In this document: piece after piece, positions 27,095-35,871 of the stretch | Layout: each line of letters begins with the position of its first letter | Position numbering within the stretch: the first letter of the stretch is position 1 | Source of the DNA: Tissierellia bacterium | GTDB taxonomy: Bacteria > Bacillota > Clostridia > Tissierellales > Peptoniphilaceae | Direction: 5' to 3' | Assembly (NCBI GenBank): GCA_030527425.1 | Contig: JAUNAV010000014.1 | Span: 1-35,896, forward strand | DNA length: 35,896 bases | The notes under the pieces: model-generated | Databases searched by the model: none | What the model was told of the DNA's origin: nothing | Seen by the model: the letters and a program-made list of their open reading frames with translations, nothing else | Made by a program: the position numbers and the translations under genes

Positions 27095-28344
27095 TGATAT
27101 ATCATAATTTAAAAATCATAGATACTTTACTAGATTCAAGAGGAGTGGCTAAAAAAGATAAAATCACAATTTTTGTAGACAATGCTATTATAGGAGAAGT
27201 CGTTGATGCAGAAATTACAAAGAGTAAGAAAAATTATCTTGAAGCTAAAAAAGTAAAAACAATAAAAGAAAGTCCTTTTTATAGAAAACCTCCATGTCCG
27301 TATTTTTACGAATGTGGGGGATGTTCTATAATGAATCTTAATTATAAAAAACAATTAGATTTAAAAAAGAAATTAATAATAAATCAATTAAATAAAATAG
27401 CAAAAATAGATATTGAAAATCTTGAAATAAAACCAACATATGAATTTTCATATAGAAATAAGATAAGTTTAAAAATAGATAAAAACTCAAAATTATCCTA
27501 TTATCATCAAAAAACACATAAATATGTAAATATAGACGATTGTCTGCTGGCAACAGATTATATCAGAACAAATTTACCTATAATTCAATCATATATCACA
27601 TGTCTATACAAAAATGGAATTAAAGCAGATGAATTAGTAATAAGAAGTAATGATAAAGATATTTTACTCATTGTTAAAATAAAGAATATTAAACACGTAG
27701 ATATAAAACTTATGACAAAACTTGCCAAAGAATATGATTTTAATATTGTTTTAAGTGATAAGAGAAAAGATATTATTATTAAAGGCAAGGACTATATTTA
27801 TATGATTTATAAAGATAAAAAATATAAAATAAGCTGTAATTCATTCTATCAAGTCAATAAATTTCAGTTGGTAAATTTATACGATAAAGCACATTCTTGC
27901 ATAAAAAAAGACGATATATTATTGGATTTATATTGCGGCGTTGGTTCTAGTACAATATCATTAAAAGATGATAATATTATTGGAGTTGAGATAAATAAAA
28001 AAGCCATCAAAGATGCCATATTCAATGTGAAAATTAATAATATAGAAAATTATAAATTTATTGCTGACGACAGCAAAAATATTGATAATAAACTAATAGA
28101 AAAAATAAATCCAACAATTATTAGCGTGGATCCCCCAAGAGGAGGTTTAGATAATAAACTTATAGATAGTATTAAAACTTCTAAAGTAGATAGATTGATT
28201 TATATATCTTGTAATCCATCGACTTTAGCTAGAGACCTTAGATCATTCAAAGAAAGCTTTTATATTTACGATATTGAAGCTTTTGACATGTTTGCGCAAA
28301 CTATGCATGTCGAAACTTTTGTTTATTTGAAAAGAAAGAGATAG
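27094..28344 (+). CDS. rlmD: 23S rRNA (uracil-5-)-methyltransferase, RlmD/RlmCD family
   Basis: TrmA-family SAM-dependent enzyme making 5-methyluridine in RNA. The N-terminal about 60 residues look like a TRAM domain, followed by an iron-sulfur cysteine set (CPYFYECGGC and a later Cys in DDCLL). The methyltransferase domain has DLYCGVGSSTISL (SAM motif I), VDPPRGGL, and SCNPSTLARD with the catalytic cysteine; HVETFVYL closes the protein as usual. The target position (747/1939 by E. coli numbering, both in the case of B. subtilis RlmCD) cannot be decided from sequence, so the symbol names the family. Its ATG overlaps the pyk stop by one base, implying coupling. Confidence 0.88.
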   Translation: MIYHNLKIIDTLLDSRGVAKKDKITIFVDNAIIGEVVDAEITKSKKNYLEAKKVKTIKESPFYRKPPCPYFYECGGCSIMNLNYKKQLDLKKKLIINQLNKIAKIDIENLEIKPTYEFSYRNKISLKIDKNSKLSYYHQKTHKYVNIDDCLLATDYIRTNLPIIQSYITCLYKNGIKADELVIRSNDKDILLIVKIKNIKHVDIKLMTKLAKEYDFNIVLSDKRKDIIIKGKDYIYMIYKDKKYKISCNSFYQVNKFQLVNLYDKAHSCIKKDDILLDLYCGVGSSTISLKDDNIIGVEINKKAIKDAIFNVKINNIENYKFIADDSKNIDNKLIEKINPTIISVDPPRGGLDNKLIDSIKTSKVDRLIYISCNPSTLARDLRSFKESFYIYDIEAFDMFAQTMHVETFVYLKRKR

Positions 28345-28350
28345 CTAAGA

Positions 28351-28914
28351 ATGAATAAGTTTATTAATTATTTGAAATCAGAAGTTATAATGAGTATATC
28401 AATGTTTTGTGCAATTATTTCTATATTTATCAATCCAATAAATAAAGAATATCTATCATTCATTGATATGCATACTCTAATTATTTTATTTTCATTAATG
28501 TCAGTAATACAAATTTGGAATAAATACGATGTGATAAATAAAATTAGTAGCATTAGCCTAAAAAAAGTGAACAATGAGTTTAAATTTTCTTTAAGTTTTA
28601 CTCTAATTTGTTTTTTTAGTTCAATGCTAGTAACCAATGATGTATCCTTGATTACATTTGTACCGATAGCAATAGGAATATTAAAGAAACAGAAAAATTA
28701 TAGATTGACCATAAGTACAATAGTAATGATGACAATAGCAGCAAATTTAGGTTCAATGTTTACACCAATTGGCAACCCTCAGAATTTATATTTGGACTTA
28801 AAAAGTCAAATGAGTCTTATAAGTTTCTTTAAACTTATGACAATGCTTACATTAATATCTTTAATATTGATAATTCTATCAATTTATATATTTAATTTTA
28901 GATATAAAAAATGA
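28351..28914 (+). CDS. SLC13/ArsB-like permease, N-terminal half (split gene)
   Basis: This 187-residue product holds about five membrane helices of an ion-transporter-superfamily permease (SLC13, ArsB/NhaD-like). Recognisable are SMLVTNDVSLITFVPIA and NLGSMFTPIGNPQNL, the first re-entrant loop region with its SM.TPIGNPQN motif. It stops at TGA (28912-28914) right after an A6 run, at the end of the first inverted-repeat half. The following reading frame continues the same protein (next entry). Removing one A from the run joins both into one chain of about 370 residues, the expected length. The ribosome site is modest (AAAGAGA upstream). It follows the rRNA methyltransferase gene after 6 bases. 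Confidence 0.75.
   Translation: MNKFINYLKSEVIMSISMFCAIISIFINPINKEYLSFIDMHTLIILFSLMSVIQIWNKYDVINKISSISLKKVNNEFKFSLSFTLICFFSSMLVTNDVSLITFVPIAIGILKKQKNYRLTISTIVMMTIAANLGSMFTPIGNPQNLYLDLKSQMSLISFFKLMTMLTLISLILIILSIYIFNFRYKK
28906..28911 (+). other. Frameshift point at an A6 run within the permease gene
   Basis: TATAAAAAATGATTT: in the upstream frame this reads Y-K-K-stop. With five A residues it would read Y-K-N-D-L-K-L-S-G-S and run on into the second half without a stop. The site lies in the hydrophilic loop between the two repeat halves. Confidence 0.75.
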
Positions 28915-28921
28915 TTTAAAA

Positions 28922-29473
28922 TTGAGTGGCTCAAAAAATTTAAATGAATTTACTAACAAAAGTGGAGTCTTTTTATCAGTTATACTCTTTTTTCTTTGTA
29001 TACTATCGGTTTTAAATATCATTAACGAACGGATACTGCTTTTGATAAGCTTAATTGTTGTTATTGCAATTGATATAAAACTATTAAAAGAAGTAGACTA
29101 TGCTTTATTAGCAACTTTTGTCTTCTTTTTCATTTTTGTTGGAAATATTAATCACTTAGGCAAATTAAATGAATTTATAGTAGCAAAAATAAATAACAGA
29201 GAAGTCATGCTATCTATTATACTAAGTCAATTTATATCCAATGTACCAACCGCAATGCTTTTATCAAATTACACTAATAATTATAATGCACTGATTATTG
29301 GTACTAATTTAGGAGGGCTCGGTACATTTATAGCTTCAATGGCAAGTGTAATTTCATTAAAACAATTCGTAAAAGAATTTAATAATTTAAAGATTAAATA
29401 TATACTTTATTTTCTAAGTTTCAATTTTTGCTTTTTATTTATTATTTATTCTTGTTATAGATTTATCTACTAA
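28922..29473 (+). CDS. SLC13/ArsB-like permease, C-terminal half (split gene)
   Basis: 183 residues with about five or six membrane helices. QFISNVPTAMLLSNY and GTNLGGLGTFIASMASVISLKQF match the second re-entrant loop half of SLC13/ArsB-like permeases (SN.P.A ... G.N.GG.G). It begins with TTG at 28922, 7 bases after the first half ends, with no ribosome site upstream. Independent translation is therefore doubtful, and the frame is open further upstream to 28874. This is best read as the second part of one gene broken by a single-base insertion; two separately made halves that assemble cannot be excluded. The substrate is unknown. No clear terminator follows. Confidence 0.72.
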   Translation: MSGSKNLNEFTNKSGVFLSVILFFLCILSVLNIINERILLLISLIVVIAIDIKLLKEVDYALLATFVFFFIFVGNINHLGKLNEFIVAKINNREVMLSIILSQFISNVPTAMLLSNYTNNYNALIIGTNLGGLGTFIASMASVISLKQFVKEFNNLKIKYILYFLSFNFCFLFIIYSCYRFIY

Positions 29474-29483
29474 ATCATTGAAT

Positions 29484-29512
29484 TTGTAAAAAGTATAGCT
29501 CTATGTTATAAT
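29484..29512 (+). promoter_or_regulatory. Promoter of the degV-family gene
   Basis: TTGTAA (29484-29489), a 17-base spacer and a perfect TATAAT (29507-29512), itself extended by TG at 29504-29505. It lies 42 bases before the degV ATG. Confidence 0.75.
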
Positions 29513-29553
29513 TTTAGAAGTAATAGAGTCGTATATGAAAAGGAGAACTCATT

Positions 29554-30438
29554 ATGAATGAATACACTATAACATGTGGTTCGACAGCAGATTTGCCATA
29601 TGAATTTTATAAAGAAAATAATATTAAATATGGCTGCTTTCATTTTGAATTGGATGGAATAGATTATATAGATGATCTAGGCAAAACAATGCCTTATGAG
29701 AAATTCTATAAGAAATTGGATGAAGGAGCAATACCATCAACAAGTCAATTAACACAAAGTGATTATATAAATTTATGGAAACCAATATTAAAAGAAGGTA
29801 ATAATATTATTGATATTGGTCTATCTAGTGGAATAACTGGAGGATTTAATTCTGCATTACTAGCAAAAGATGAACTTTTAAAAGAATTTCCTGATAGAAA
29901 AATAGCTGTAATTGACTCTATTGGAGCTACTGCAGGTTATGGCATGTTGGTTTCTTATGCTGCAGATAAGAAAAAAGAAGGAATGAATTTTGAACAACTT
30001 GTAGATTATCTTGAAGAATTAAAAACTCATATTCATCTTTGGTTTTATTCAACAGATCTTACTGGATATTTAAGGGGAGGTAGAATTTCAAAGACATCAC
30101 ATATCTTTGGAACAATGCTAAAAATTTGTCCAGTTATGAATGTCAATATAGAAGGAAAACTAATCCCTAGAGATAAAATAAGAGGTAAGAATAAAGCTAA
30201 AAGACTATTGTTTGAAAAAATGGTTGAACATGCTCAAAATGGAAAAAATTATGATGGAAAATGCTTCATTAGTCATTCAGATTGTTATGATGATGCTTTA
30301 GAATTGAAAGAGCTAATTGAAAATGAATTTCCTAAACTAAAGGATAAAGTATTTATAACAATGATTAGCTCAGTTATAGGAGCACATTGTCATAAAGGAA
30401 CAGTTTGTTTAAGCTTTGTGGGAGATAAACGCGATTAA
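29554..30438 (+). CDS. DegV-family fatty-acid-binding protein (FakB-like)
   Basis: DegV proteins bind a fatty acid in a two-domain fold and present it to the kinase FakA, feeding exogenous fatty acids into phospholipids. Visible motifs are the N-terminal GSTADLPYEF (fatty-acid carboxylate serine region), STSQLTQSDY, IGLSSGITGGFNSA, IDSIGATAGYGMLV and the late IGAHCHKGTVCLSF segment. The 294-residue length is normal. No FakA gene lies in this window. AAAAGGAGAAC is a strong ribosome site, and the gene has its own promoter. Its stop codon lies inside the terminator hairpin that follows, so it is probably monocistronic. Confidence 0.92.
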   Translation: MNEYTITCGSTADLPYEFYKENNIKYGCFHFELDGIDYIDDLGKTMPYEKFYKKLDEGAIPSTSQLTQSDYINLWKPILKEGNNIIDIGLSSGITGGFNSALLAKDELLKEFPDRKIAVIDSIGATAGYGMLVSYAADKKKEGMNFEQLVDYLEELKTHIHLWFYSTDLTGYLRGGRISKTSHIFGTMLKICPVMNVNIEGKLIPRDKIRGKNKAKRLLFEKMVEHAQNGKNYDGKCFISHSDCYDDALELKELIENEFPKLKDKVFITMISSVIGAHCHKGTVCLSFVGDKRD

Positions 30439-30464
30439 CTCTATTGATTTCAATAGAGTTTTTT
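30437..30464 (+). terminator. Intrinsic terminator overlapping the degV stop codon
   Basis: AACTCTATTG-attt-CAATAGAGTT is a perfect 10-bp stem with a 4-base loop, followed by a T-run (30459-30464). The stem starts within the TAA stop codon. It separates degV from the cysteine desulfurase gene. Confidence 0.9.
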
Positions 30465-30490
30465 CATTTAAATATAAAAAGGAAAAAGAA

Positions 30491-32669
<2,179 letters not shown>

Positions 32670-32670
32670 T

Positions 32671-33561
32671 ATGAAAATATTAAGTGATGTAAATAAAATA
32701 AGGTTAGATAAATTTTTATCTAAAAAGCTAGATCAATATTCCAGAATGGATATAAAAAGAGCCATAGAAGAGGATTTAATCTTAGTAAATGAGATTAGTC
32801 AAAAAGCAAGTTATAAATTAAAAAAAGATGATGTAGTAACAATAAAACAAGAATTTTATGAACAATTTGAAATTTTGCCAGAAAATATAAAATTAGAGAT
32901 AGTCTATGAAAATGATGATTTTGCAATTATAGATAAACCAGAAAATTTAATAGTACATCCAGCAGGAAGCATTGTGTCAGGCACTTTAGAAAATGCATTA
33001 TTATATCATTTCAAAAATCTTTCAGATCTATCCGGAGAAGATAGAAAGGGTATAGTGCACAGATTAGATAAAGATACTACAGGATTAATAATCATTGCCA
33101 AAAATAATCAAATACATCAAGAATTAAAAGATAAATTTAAAAATCATGAAATTTATAAAGAATATGAAGCAATTGTCCATGGAAGTTTTAATGATAAGAC
33201 AAATGGAATTATAGATTTAGCTATATCAAGATCTCAAAAAGACAGAAGAAAAATGCAAGTTTCGAAAGATGGACGATCTGCCATTACAAAATATGAAGTA
33301 ATAAGCCAAACTAAATCTTTTTCGCATTTGAAATTGATTATAGAAACAGGTAGAACACATCAGATTAGAGTACATCTTAGTCATATTAATCATCCAATAA
33401 TTGGAGATCCTTTATACAATAGTTTTAAAGAAAATTTTAAGTTAGATTATCAAATGCTTCATTGTAGAAAAATTGGATTTACTATAGGTAAGAAAAATTA
33501 CGAGTTTGAAGCTAAAGCACATAAGAAGTTTAACCATATGCTTAAAATTTTGAATTTATAG
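32671..33561 (+). CDS. RluA/RluD-family RNA pseudouridine synthase
   Basis: An N-terminal S4 RNA-binding domain (IRLDKFLSKKL, then DLILVNEIS) is followed by the pseudouridine synthase domain with catalytic aspartate in VHRLDKDTTGLI. Other family motifs are FAIIDKPENLIVHP and GRTHQIRVHLSHINHPIIGDPLY. At 296 residues the layout is that of RluD/YlyB. The target uridines (in 23S rRNA for RluD) cannot be told from sequence. The start is ATG at 32671 directly after the mnmA stop (one base gap), without a strong ribosome site, so it probably depends on mnmA translation. It ends with a terminator, beyond which prophage sequence begins. Confidence 0.92.
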   Translation: MKILSDVNKIRLDKFLSKKLDQYSRMDIKRAIEEDLILVNEISQKASYKLKKDDVVTIKQEFYEQFEILPENIKLEIVYENDDFAIIDKPENLIVHPAGSIVSGTLENALLYHFKNLSDLSGEDRKGIVHRLDKDTTGLIIIAKNNQIHQELKDKFKNHEIYKEYEAIVHGSFNDKTNGIIDLAISRSQKDRRKMQVSKDGRSAITKYEVISQTKSFSHLKLIIETGRTHQIRVHLSHINHPIIGDPLYNSFKENFKLDYQMLHCRKIGFTIGKKNYEFEAKAHKKFNHMLKILNL

Positions 33562-33598
33562 AGCAAGTTAGAATTATATTTTAACTATGCTCTTTTTT
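33560..33598 (+). terminator. Intrinsic terminator after the rluD-like gene
   Basis: AGAGCA-AGTTA pairs with TAACT-a-TGCTCT, an 11-bp stem with a single bulged A around a 10-base loop plus a T on the right, followed by six T residues (33593-33598). The first stem bases overlap the stop codon. Prophage-derived coding sequence starts directly after the T-run. Confidence 0.85.
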
Positions 33599-33690
33599 AT
33601 TGCAGACACTACGAAAGCGAGAGATCTCTATATAAAAACAATAATAAGAATCTGCCAGACTGGAAGAACAACCAGCAATTTTTAAAAAGA

Positions 33691-34992
33691 ATGGATGTTG
33701 CTGAGGATATGCTAAAAGATGGTGCAGGTAACATAACACGAACAACAGGATTCGCTCTAAGAGATGGATCAGTAAGCATGCAAGATCTCTACAGTAAAAA
33801 GCTAAACATAGGCATAATGGGAGTTGAAAGTGGAGCATTTGAAAGAAATATAATAGTTAAAAGGCTCATCAATGATTTATGCGATAGCGGACTAAAAGTC
33901 ATAAACTATAAAAATAGTGGTAAAAACTACACAGCAGAATCAGCAATAAAAATGCTAGTGCGAACAACCCTAAATCAGATGACAGGACAGATAAGCCTAG
34001 ACAATGCTTCTCTTATGGAACAAGATCTAATGGAGTTAACTGCACATATGGGAGCAAGACCATCTCATGCAGCATGGCAGGGGCAAATAGTCTCATTATC
34101 AGGAAAAAATGATAAGTACTTAAGTCTACAAGATATAGGTTATGGAGATCCAGCAGGATTTATGGGAGTAAATTGTAGACATAATTGGTATCCATTTTTT
34201 GAAGGAATAAGTGAAAAGAACTACACCAAAGAAGAACTAGAGAACATAGACCCACCACCATTCGAATTTGAAGGCAAAGAATACACATACTACGAAGCAA
34301 CACAGAAGCAAAGACAGATAGAACGCACAATAAGAAAATATAAAAGAAGATGCATAGCCTATGATAAAATGGGCAAAGAAGATGAACTACTAGAATCTCA
34401 AATTAGAATGAGGCTTCAAATAAACCACTATAAAAAGTTCAACAAGGCAGGAAAATTACGTTTTAGACGTGACTATTTAGAGGTTTACGGGTATAATAGT
34501 AGTATAACAATAAACTCTGGAGCAACTAAATTTACTCTAAAAGAGACAGAGCCTTATTATGAATTTTATACTAAAGAACTTAAGTCTAAAATTAAAAGAG
34601 CCACTAAATTGTATAATGAGATTATTGCGATGGATAAAGATAAAGTTGTTGATGCAATATATACGACAATTAGTAAATATGAAGAGATGAATAGTTATAA
34701 TAGAAGCGATGTAGAATCAATATATAATTACATCTTTGAAGAAAAACATGAACTACACAACGGATATCAAAGATTCGCGCCATCAGAAGATATGGGCCAC
34801 TCTTTTAAGAGATTAATCGATGGTAGGAATGTTCAAAAACATGATTTAACTATGATACATCATGAGCATATGGAGCGCAGATTAGTTAAACTAGGTAAAC
34901 CTCAAAATGAAGCGCATGAGATCACTAAAAAGAGATATGACTACTCAAAAGCCGTTAAACATTATAATAAAACTTTAAAACAGGGAGAATAA
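33691..34992 (+). CDS. Phage minor capsid protein (Phage_min_cap2-like), 5'-truncated, with C-terminal accessory domain
   Basis: The middle part matches phage minor capsid protein 2: VINYKNSG and VRTTLNQMTGQ, then RPSHAAWQGQIVSLSG (residues 123-138) and GVNCRHNWYPFF (159-170), the usual H/C...WQG...HPNCRH pattern. The ATG at 33691 has no ribosome site. The same frame is open upstream to the rluD-like stop and spells plausible capsid sequence from about 33601 (DWKNNQQFLKRMDVAED), so the real N terminus is lost and this is a decayed gene. Residues about 345-433 form a separate C-terminal domain rich in conserved-looking polar residues (HELHNGYQRFAP, KRLIDG, HHEHMERR, EAHEITKKRYDY). I recall similar domains at the ends of other Firmicute phage head proteins; their function is not known to me. 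The next gene starts after 1 base. Confidence 0.75.
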   Translation: MDVAEDMLKDGAGNITRTTGFALRDGSVSMQDLYSKKLNIGIMGVESGAFERNIIVKRLINDLCDSGLKVINYKNSGKNYTAESAIKMLVRTTLNQMTGQISLDNASLMEQDLMELTAHMGARPSHAAWQGQIVSLSGKNDKYLSLQDIGYGDPAGFMGVNCRHNWYPFFEGISEKNYTKEELENIDPPPFEFEGKEYTYYEATQKQRQIERTIRKYKRRCIAYDKMGKEDELLESQIRMRLQINHYKKFNKAGKLRFRRDYLEVYGYNSSITINSGATKFTLKETEPYYEFYTKELKSKIKRATKLYNEIIAMDKDKVVDAIYTTISKYEEMNSYNRSDVESIYNYIFEEKHELHNGYQRFAPSEDMGHSFKRLIDGRNVQKHDLTMIHHEHMERRLVKLGKPQNEAHEITKKRYDYSKAVKHYNKTLKQGE

Positions 34993-34993
34993 C

Positions 34994-35242
34994 ATGTTAA
35001 AATATTGGTTAGACAGTATAGATGAGAATGGATATTATAAATATTTATATAGGATAGATGATTTAGAAGAATTAGGATTTTTAATAGTTGATCCTAGCAC
35101 ATATAAAATTATAGATCATACAGACATATCAGATAGTTTTTTAGCTGATGGAGTTCGTCATGCCTATACTGCAATGAGAGTAAAGCAAGAAAGGTCAAAC
35201 ATGACAGATTTACCGAAAGAGGGTACAGCCATATGGTTCTAA
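34994..35242 (+). CDS. Small phage protein following the minor capsid gene
   Basis: 82 residues, acidic, no membrane segment or signal peptide. It begins MLKYWLDSIDENGYYKYLY and ends LPKEGTAIWF. Small proteins ending in a similar (E)EGxxAWY/F tail are, to my memory, common directly after minor capsid genes in Firmicute prophages; the function is unknown. ATG 34994 has GGGAGA at 34983-34988 and lies 1 base past the capsid stop, so the pair is co-translated. A pairing with the C-terminal domain of the capsid protein (for example effector and its neutraliser) is speculation from position only. Confidence 0.6.
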   Translation: MLKYWLDSIDENGYYKYLYRIDDLEELGFLIVDPSTYKIIDHTDISDSFLADGVRHAYTAMRVKQERSNMTDLPKEGTAIWF

Positions 35243-35256
35243 AAAAGACTTATATA

Positions 35257-35278
35257 ATCCTACCATTGATAGTAGGAT
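35257..35278. terminator. Weak inverted repeat between convergent phage genes
   Basis: ATCCTAC-N8-GTAGGAT forms a 7-bp stem exactly between two convergent genes. There is no direct T-run on either strand: on the minus strand six T residues come only after about 10 bases. A weak bidirectional terminator is likely because of its place, not its shape. Confidence 0.4.
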
Positions 35279-35284
35279 CATTAG

Positions 35285-35638
35285 TCACATTTTTAATAAG
35301 AATTTTAATACACATGTGGTTATAATACTAGTTATTACTGAGGCTATAATAGGAATTATAATAGACTTAATAGTAAAGGATTTAAGCTCATAGATATATT
35401 TAGATCTTATAGTAAATAGATCATGATTAACATTGATCCTACAATCTCCATCGCTGTATAAAGTGATCCTAATATAACTGTTTCTTTCTAGAAAAAATAA
35501 TATTGATTCTAGCTCGAAAGGTTTTATATATTTGATCTTTTCATCTCTTTTAAGTAGGAATAGTGTTGTGTAGCCGTCACTTTTTGTAAGCATCTGTAGT
35601 GCTTTAATAACTTTTTTAGTATTTTTACTGAAATACAT
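35285..35638 (-). CDS. Small membrane protein of the prophage remnant (unknown)
   Basis: I do not recognise this 117-residue protein. Residues 1-75 are soluble and look like a small helical/winged-helix-type domain (KNTKKVIKALQML, then FELESILFFLERN and a beta-rich YIRITLYSDGD segment). Residues 93-115 form one membrane helix (IIIPIIASVITSI...), followed by a short basic end. A strong ribosome site, AAAAGGAGT, precedes the ATG, and TATAAT lies upstream on the minus strand, so it is probably expressed. It is divergent from a 36-residue membrane peptide whose helix is similar. A membrane-anchored regulator or exclusion-type phage protein is possible, without direct evidence. Confidence 0.65.
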   Translation of the reverse strand: MYFSKNTKKVIKALQMLTKSDGYTTLFLLKRDEKIKYIKPFELESILFFLERNSYIRITLYSDGDCRINVNHDLFTIRSKYIYELKSFTIKSIIIPIIASVITSIITTCVLKFLLKM

Positions 35639-35663
35639 TATTAATTACTCCTTTTTTAGATAC

Positions 35664-35669
35664 ATTATA
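35664..35669 (-). promoter_or_regulatory. Possible -10 box for the 117-residue membrane protein
   Basis: On the minus strand this reads TATAAT, 26 bases before the ATG and just upstream of the ribosome site. No good -35 is present at 17 bases, so confidence is limited. Confidence 0.4.
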
Positions 35670-35685
35670 CCCGAAAGGATAAAAT

Positions 35686-35796
35686 ATGGACGATAAAAAA
35701 GTAAAAGAAATAGATAACAACATAGTAATACCAATATTCATAGCCCTAGCAAGCAGCATCATCACAAACTTAATACTAATCCACTTAGGAATCTAG
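35686..35796 (+). CDS. 36-residue single-helix membrane peptide
   Basis: A short reading frame, MDDKKVKEIDNNIVIPIFI and onward, 36 residues. It has a charged N terminus (1-12) and one hydrophobic helix (13-32) ending HLGI. AAAGGAT (35674-35680) gives a good ribosome site 5-6 bases before the ATG, and the stop codon lies inside a strong terminator hairpin, so this looks like a genuine tiny gene. The helix shares IxIPI and SIIT with the membrane helix of the divergent 117-residue protein. Small hydrophobic peptides of this type include phage membrane peptides and Fst-like type I toxins, but the polar C-terminal tail of Fst toxins is missing. Function unknown. Confidence 0.55.
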   Translation: MDDKKVKEIDNNIVIPIFIALASSIITNLILIHLGI

Positions 35797-35824
35797 ACAG
35801 TTACAGAAGTAGCTGTCTTTTTTT
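35795..35824 (+). terminator. Intrinsic terminator after the 36-residue peptide gene
   Basis: AGACAGTTAC-agaa-GTAGCTGTCT forms a 10-bp stem with one T-G pair and a 4-base loop, followed by seven T residues (35818-35824). The stem starts within the TAG stop codon. Confidence 0.88.
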
Positions 35825-35826
35825 AT

Positions 35827-35871
35827 GGGTTGAAAGGAAAAAAGTAGGTTCAACTCCTACACAACCCACCA
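35827..35871 (+). other. tRNA-like remnant: acceptor stem, T arm and CCA only
   Basis: GTAGG-TTCAACT-CCTAC (35844-35860) is a perfect tRNA T arm with a 7-base loop of the TTCxA type. It is followed by ACAACCC, discriminator A and CCA (35861-35871). GGGTTGA at 35827-35833 pairs with ACAACCC in six of seven positions, as an acceptor stem would. Only ten bases (AAGGAAAAAA) lie between, so the D and anticodon arms are absent. It sits at the right edge of the prophage remnant, right after a terminator. The most likely explanation is a phage attachment site in a tRNA gene, or a tRNA gene that lost its middle. It cannot be a normal working tRNA. Confidence 0.65.

Larger units (their letters stand above)
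33601..35824. mobile_element. Prophage remnant
   Basis: Between the terminator of the rluD-like gene and a tRNA-like fragment lie only phage-type sequences: a 5'-truncated minor capsid gene, its small downstream partner, and two small divergent membrane-protein genes. There is no integrase, terminase, portal, tail or lysis gene in view, so most of the prophage has been deleted, or continues past the window end. Parts of the capsid gene and the 36-residue gene use more AAC and CTA/ATC codons than the neighbouring chromosome, in line with foreign origin. Boundaries are approximate. Confidence 0.65.

Noticed and set aside
28906..28925. Programmed ribosomal frameshifting in the permease gene
   Set aside because: An A run and a following stop are present, but no stimulatory Shine-Dalgarno spacing or obvious downstream pseudoknot could be recognised. 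A simple one-base insertion explains it equally well.
30416..30490. Extra 25 residues before the cysteine desulfurase
   Set aside because: They would be translated from within degV and through its terminator. Family members start at M-IYFDYAAT, which has a ribosome site.
35686..35824. Firm assignment of the 36-residue peptide as an Fst-type type I toxin
   Set aside because: The helix has a similar proline position, but the charged C-terminal tail is missing and no antisense promoter with good boxes was found on the opposite strand.
35827..35871. 3' end of a tmRNA (ssrA) or a normal tRNA gene
   Set aside because: There is no tag-coding or pseudoknot region upstream, and the 5' acceptor strand lies only ten bases before the T arm. 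D and anticodon arms are absent, so neither a tmRNA nor a working tRNA fits.
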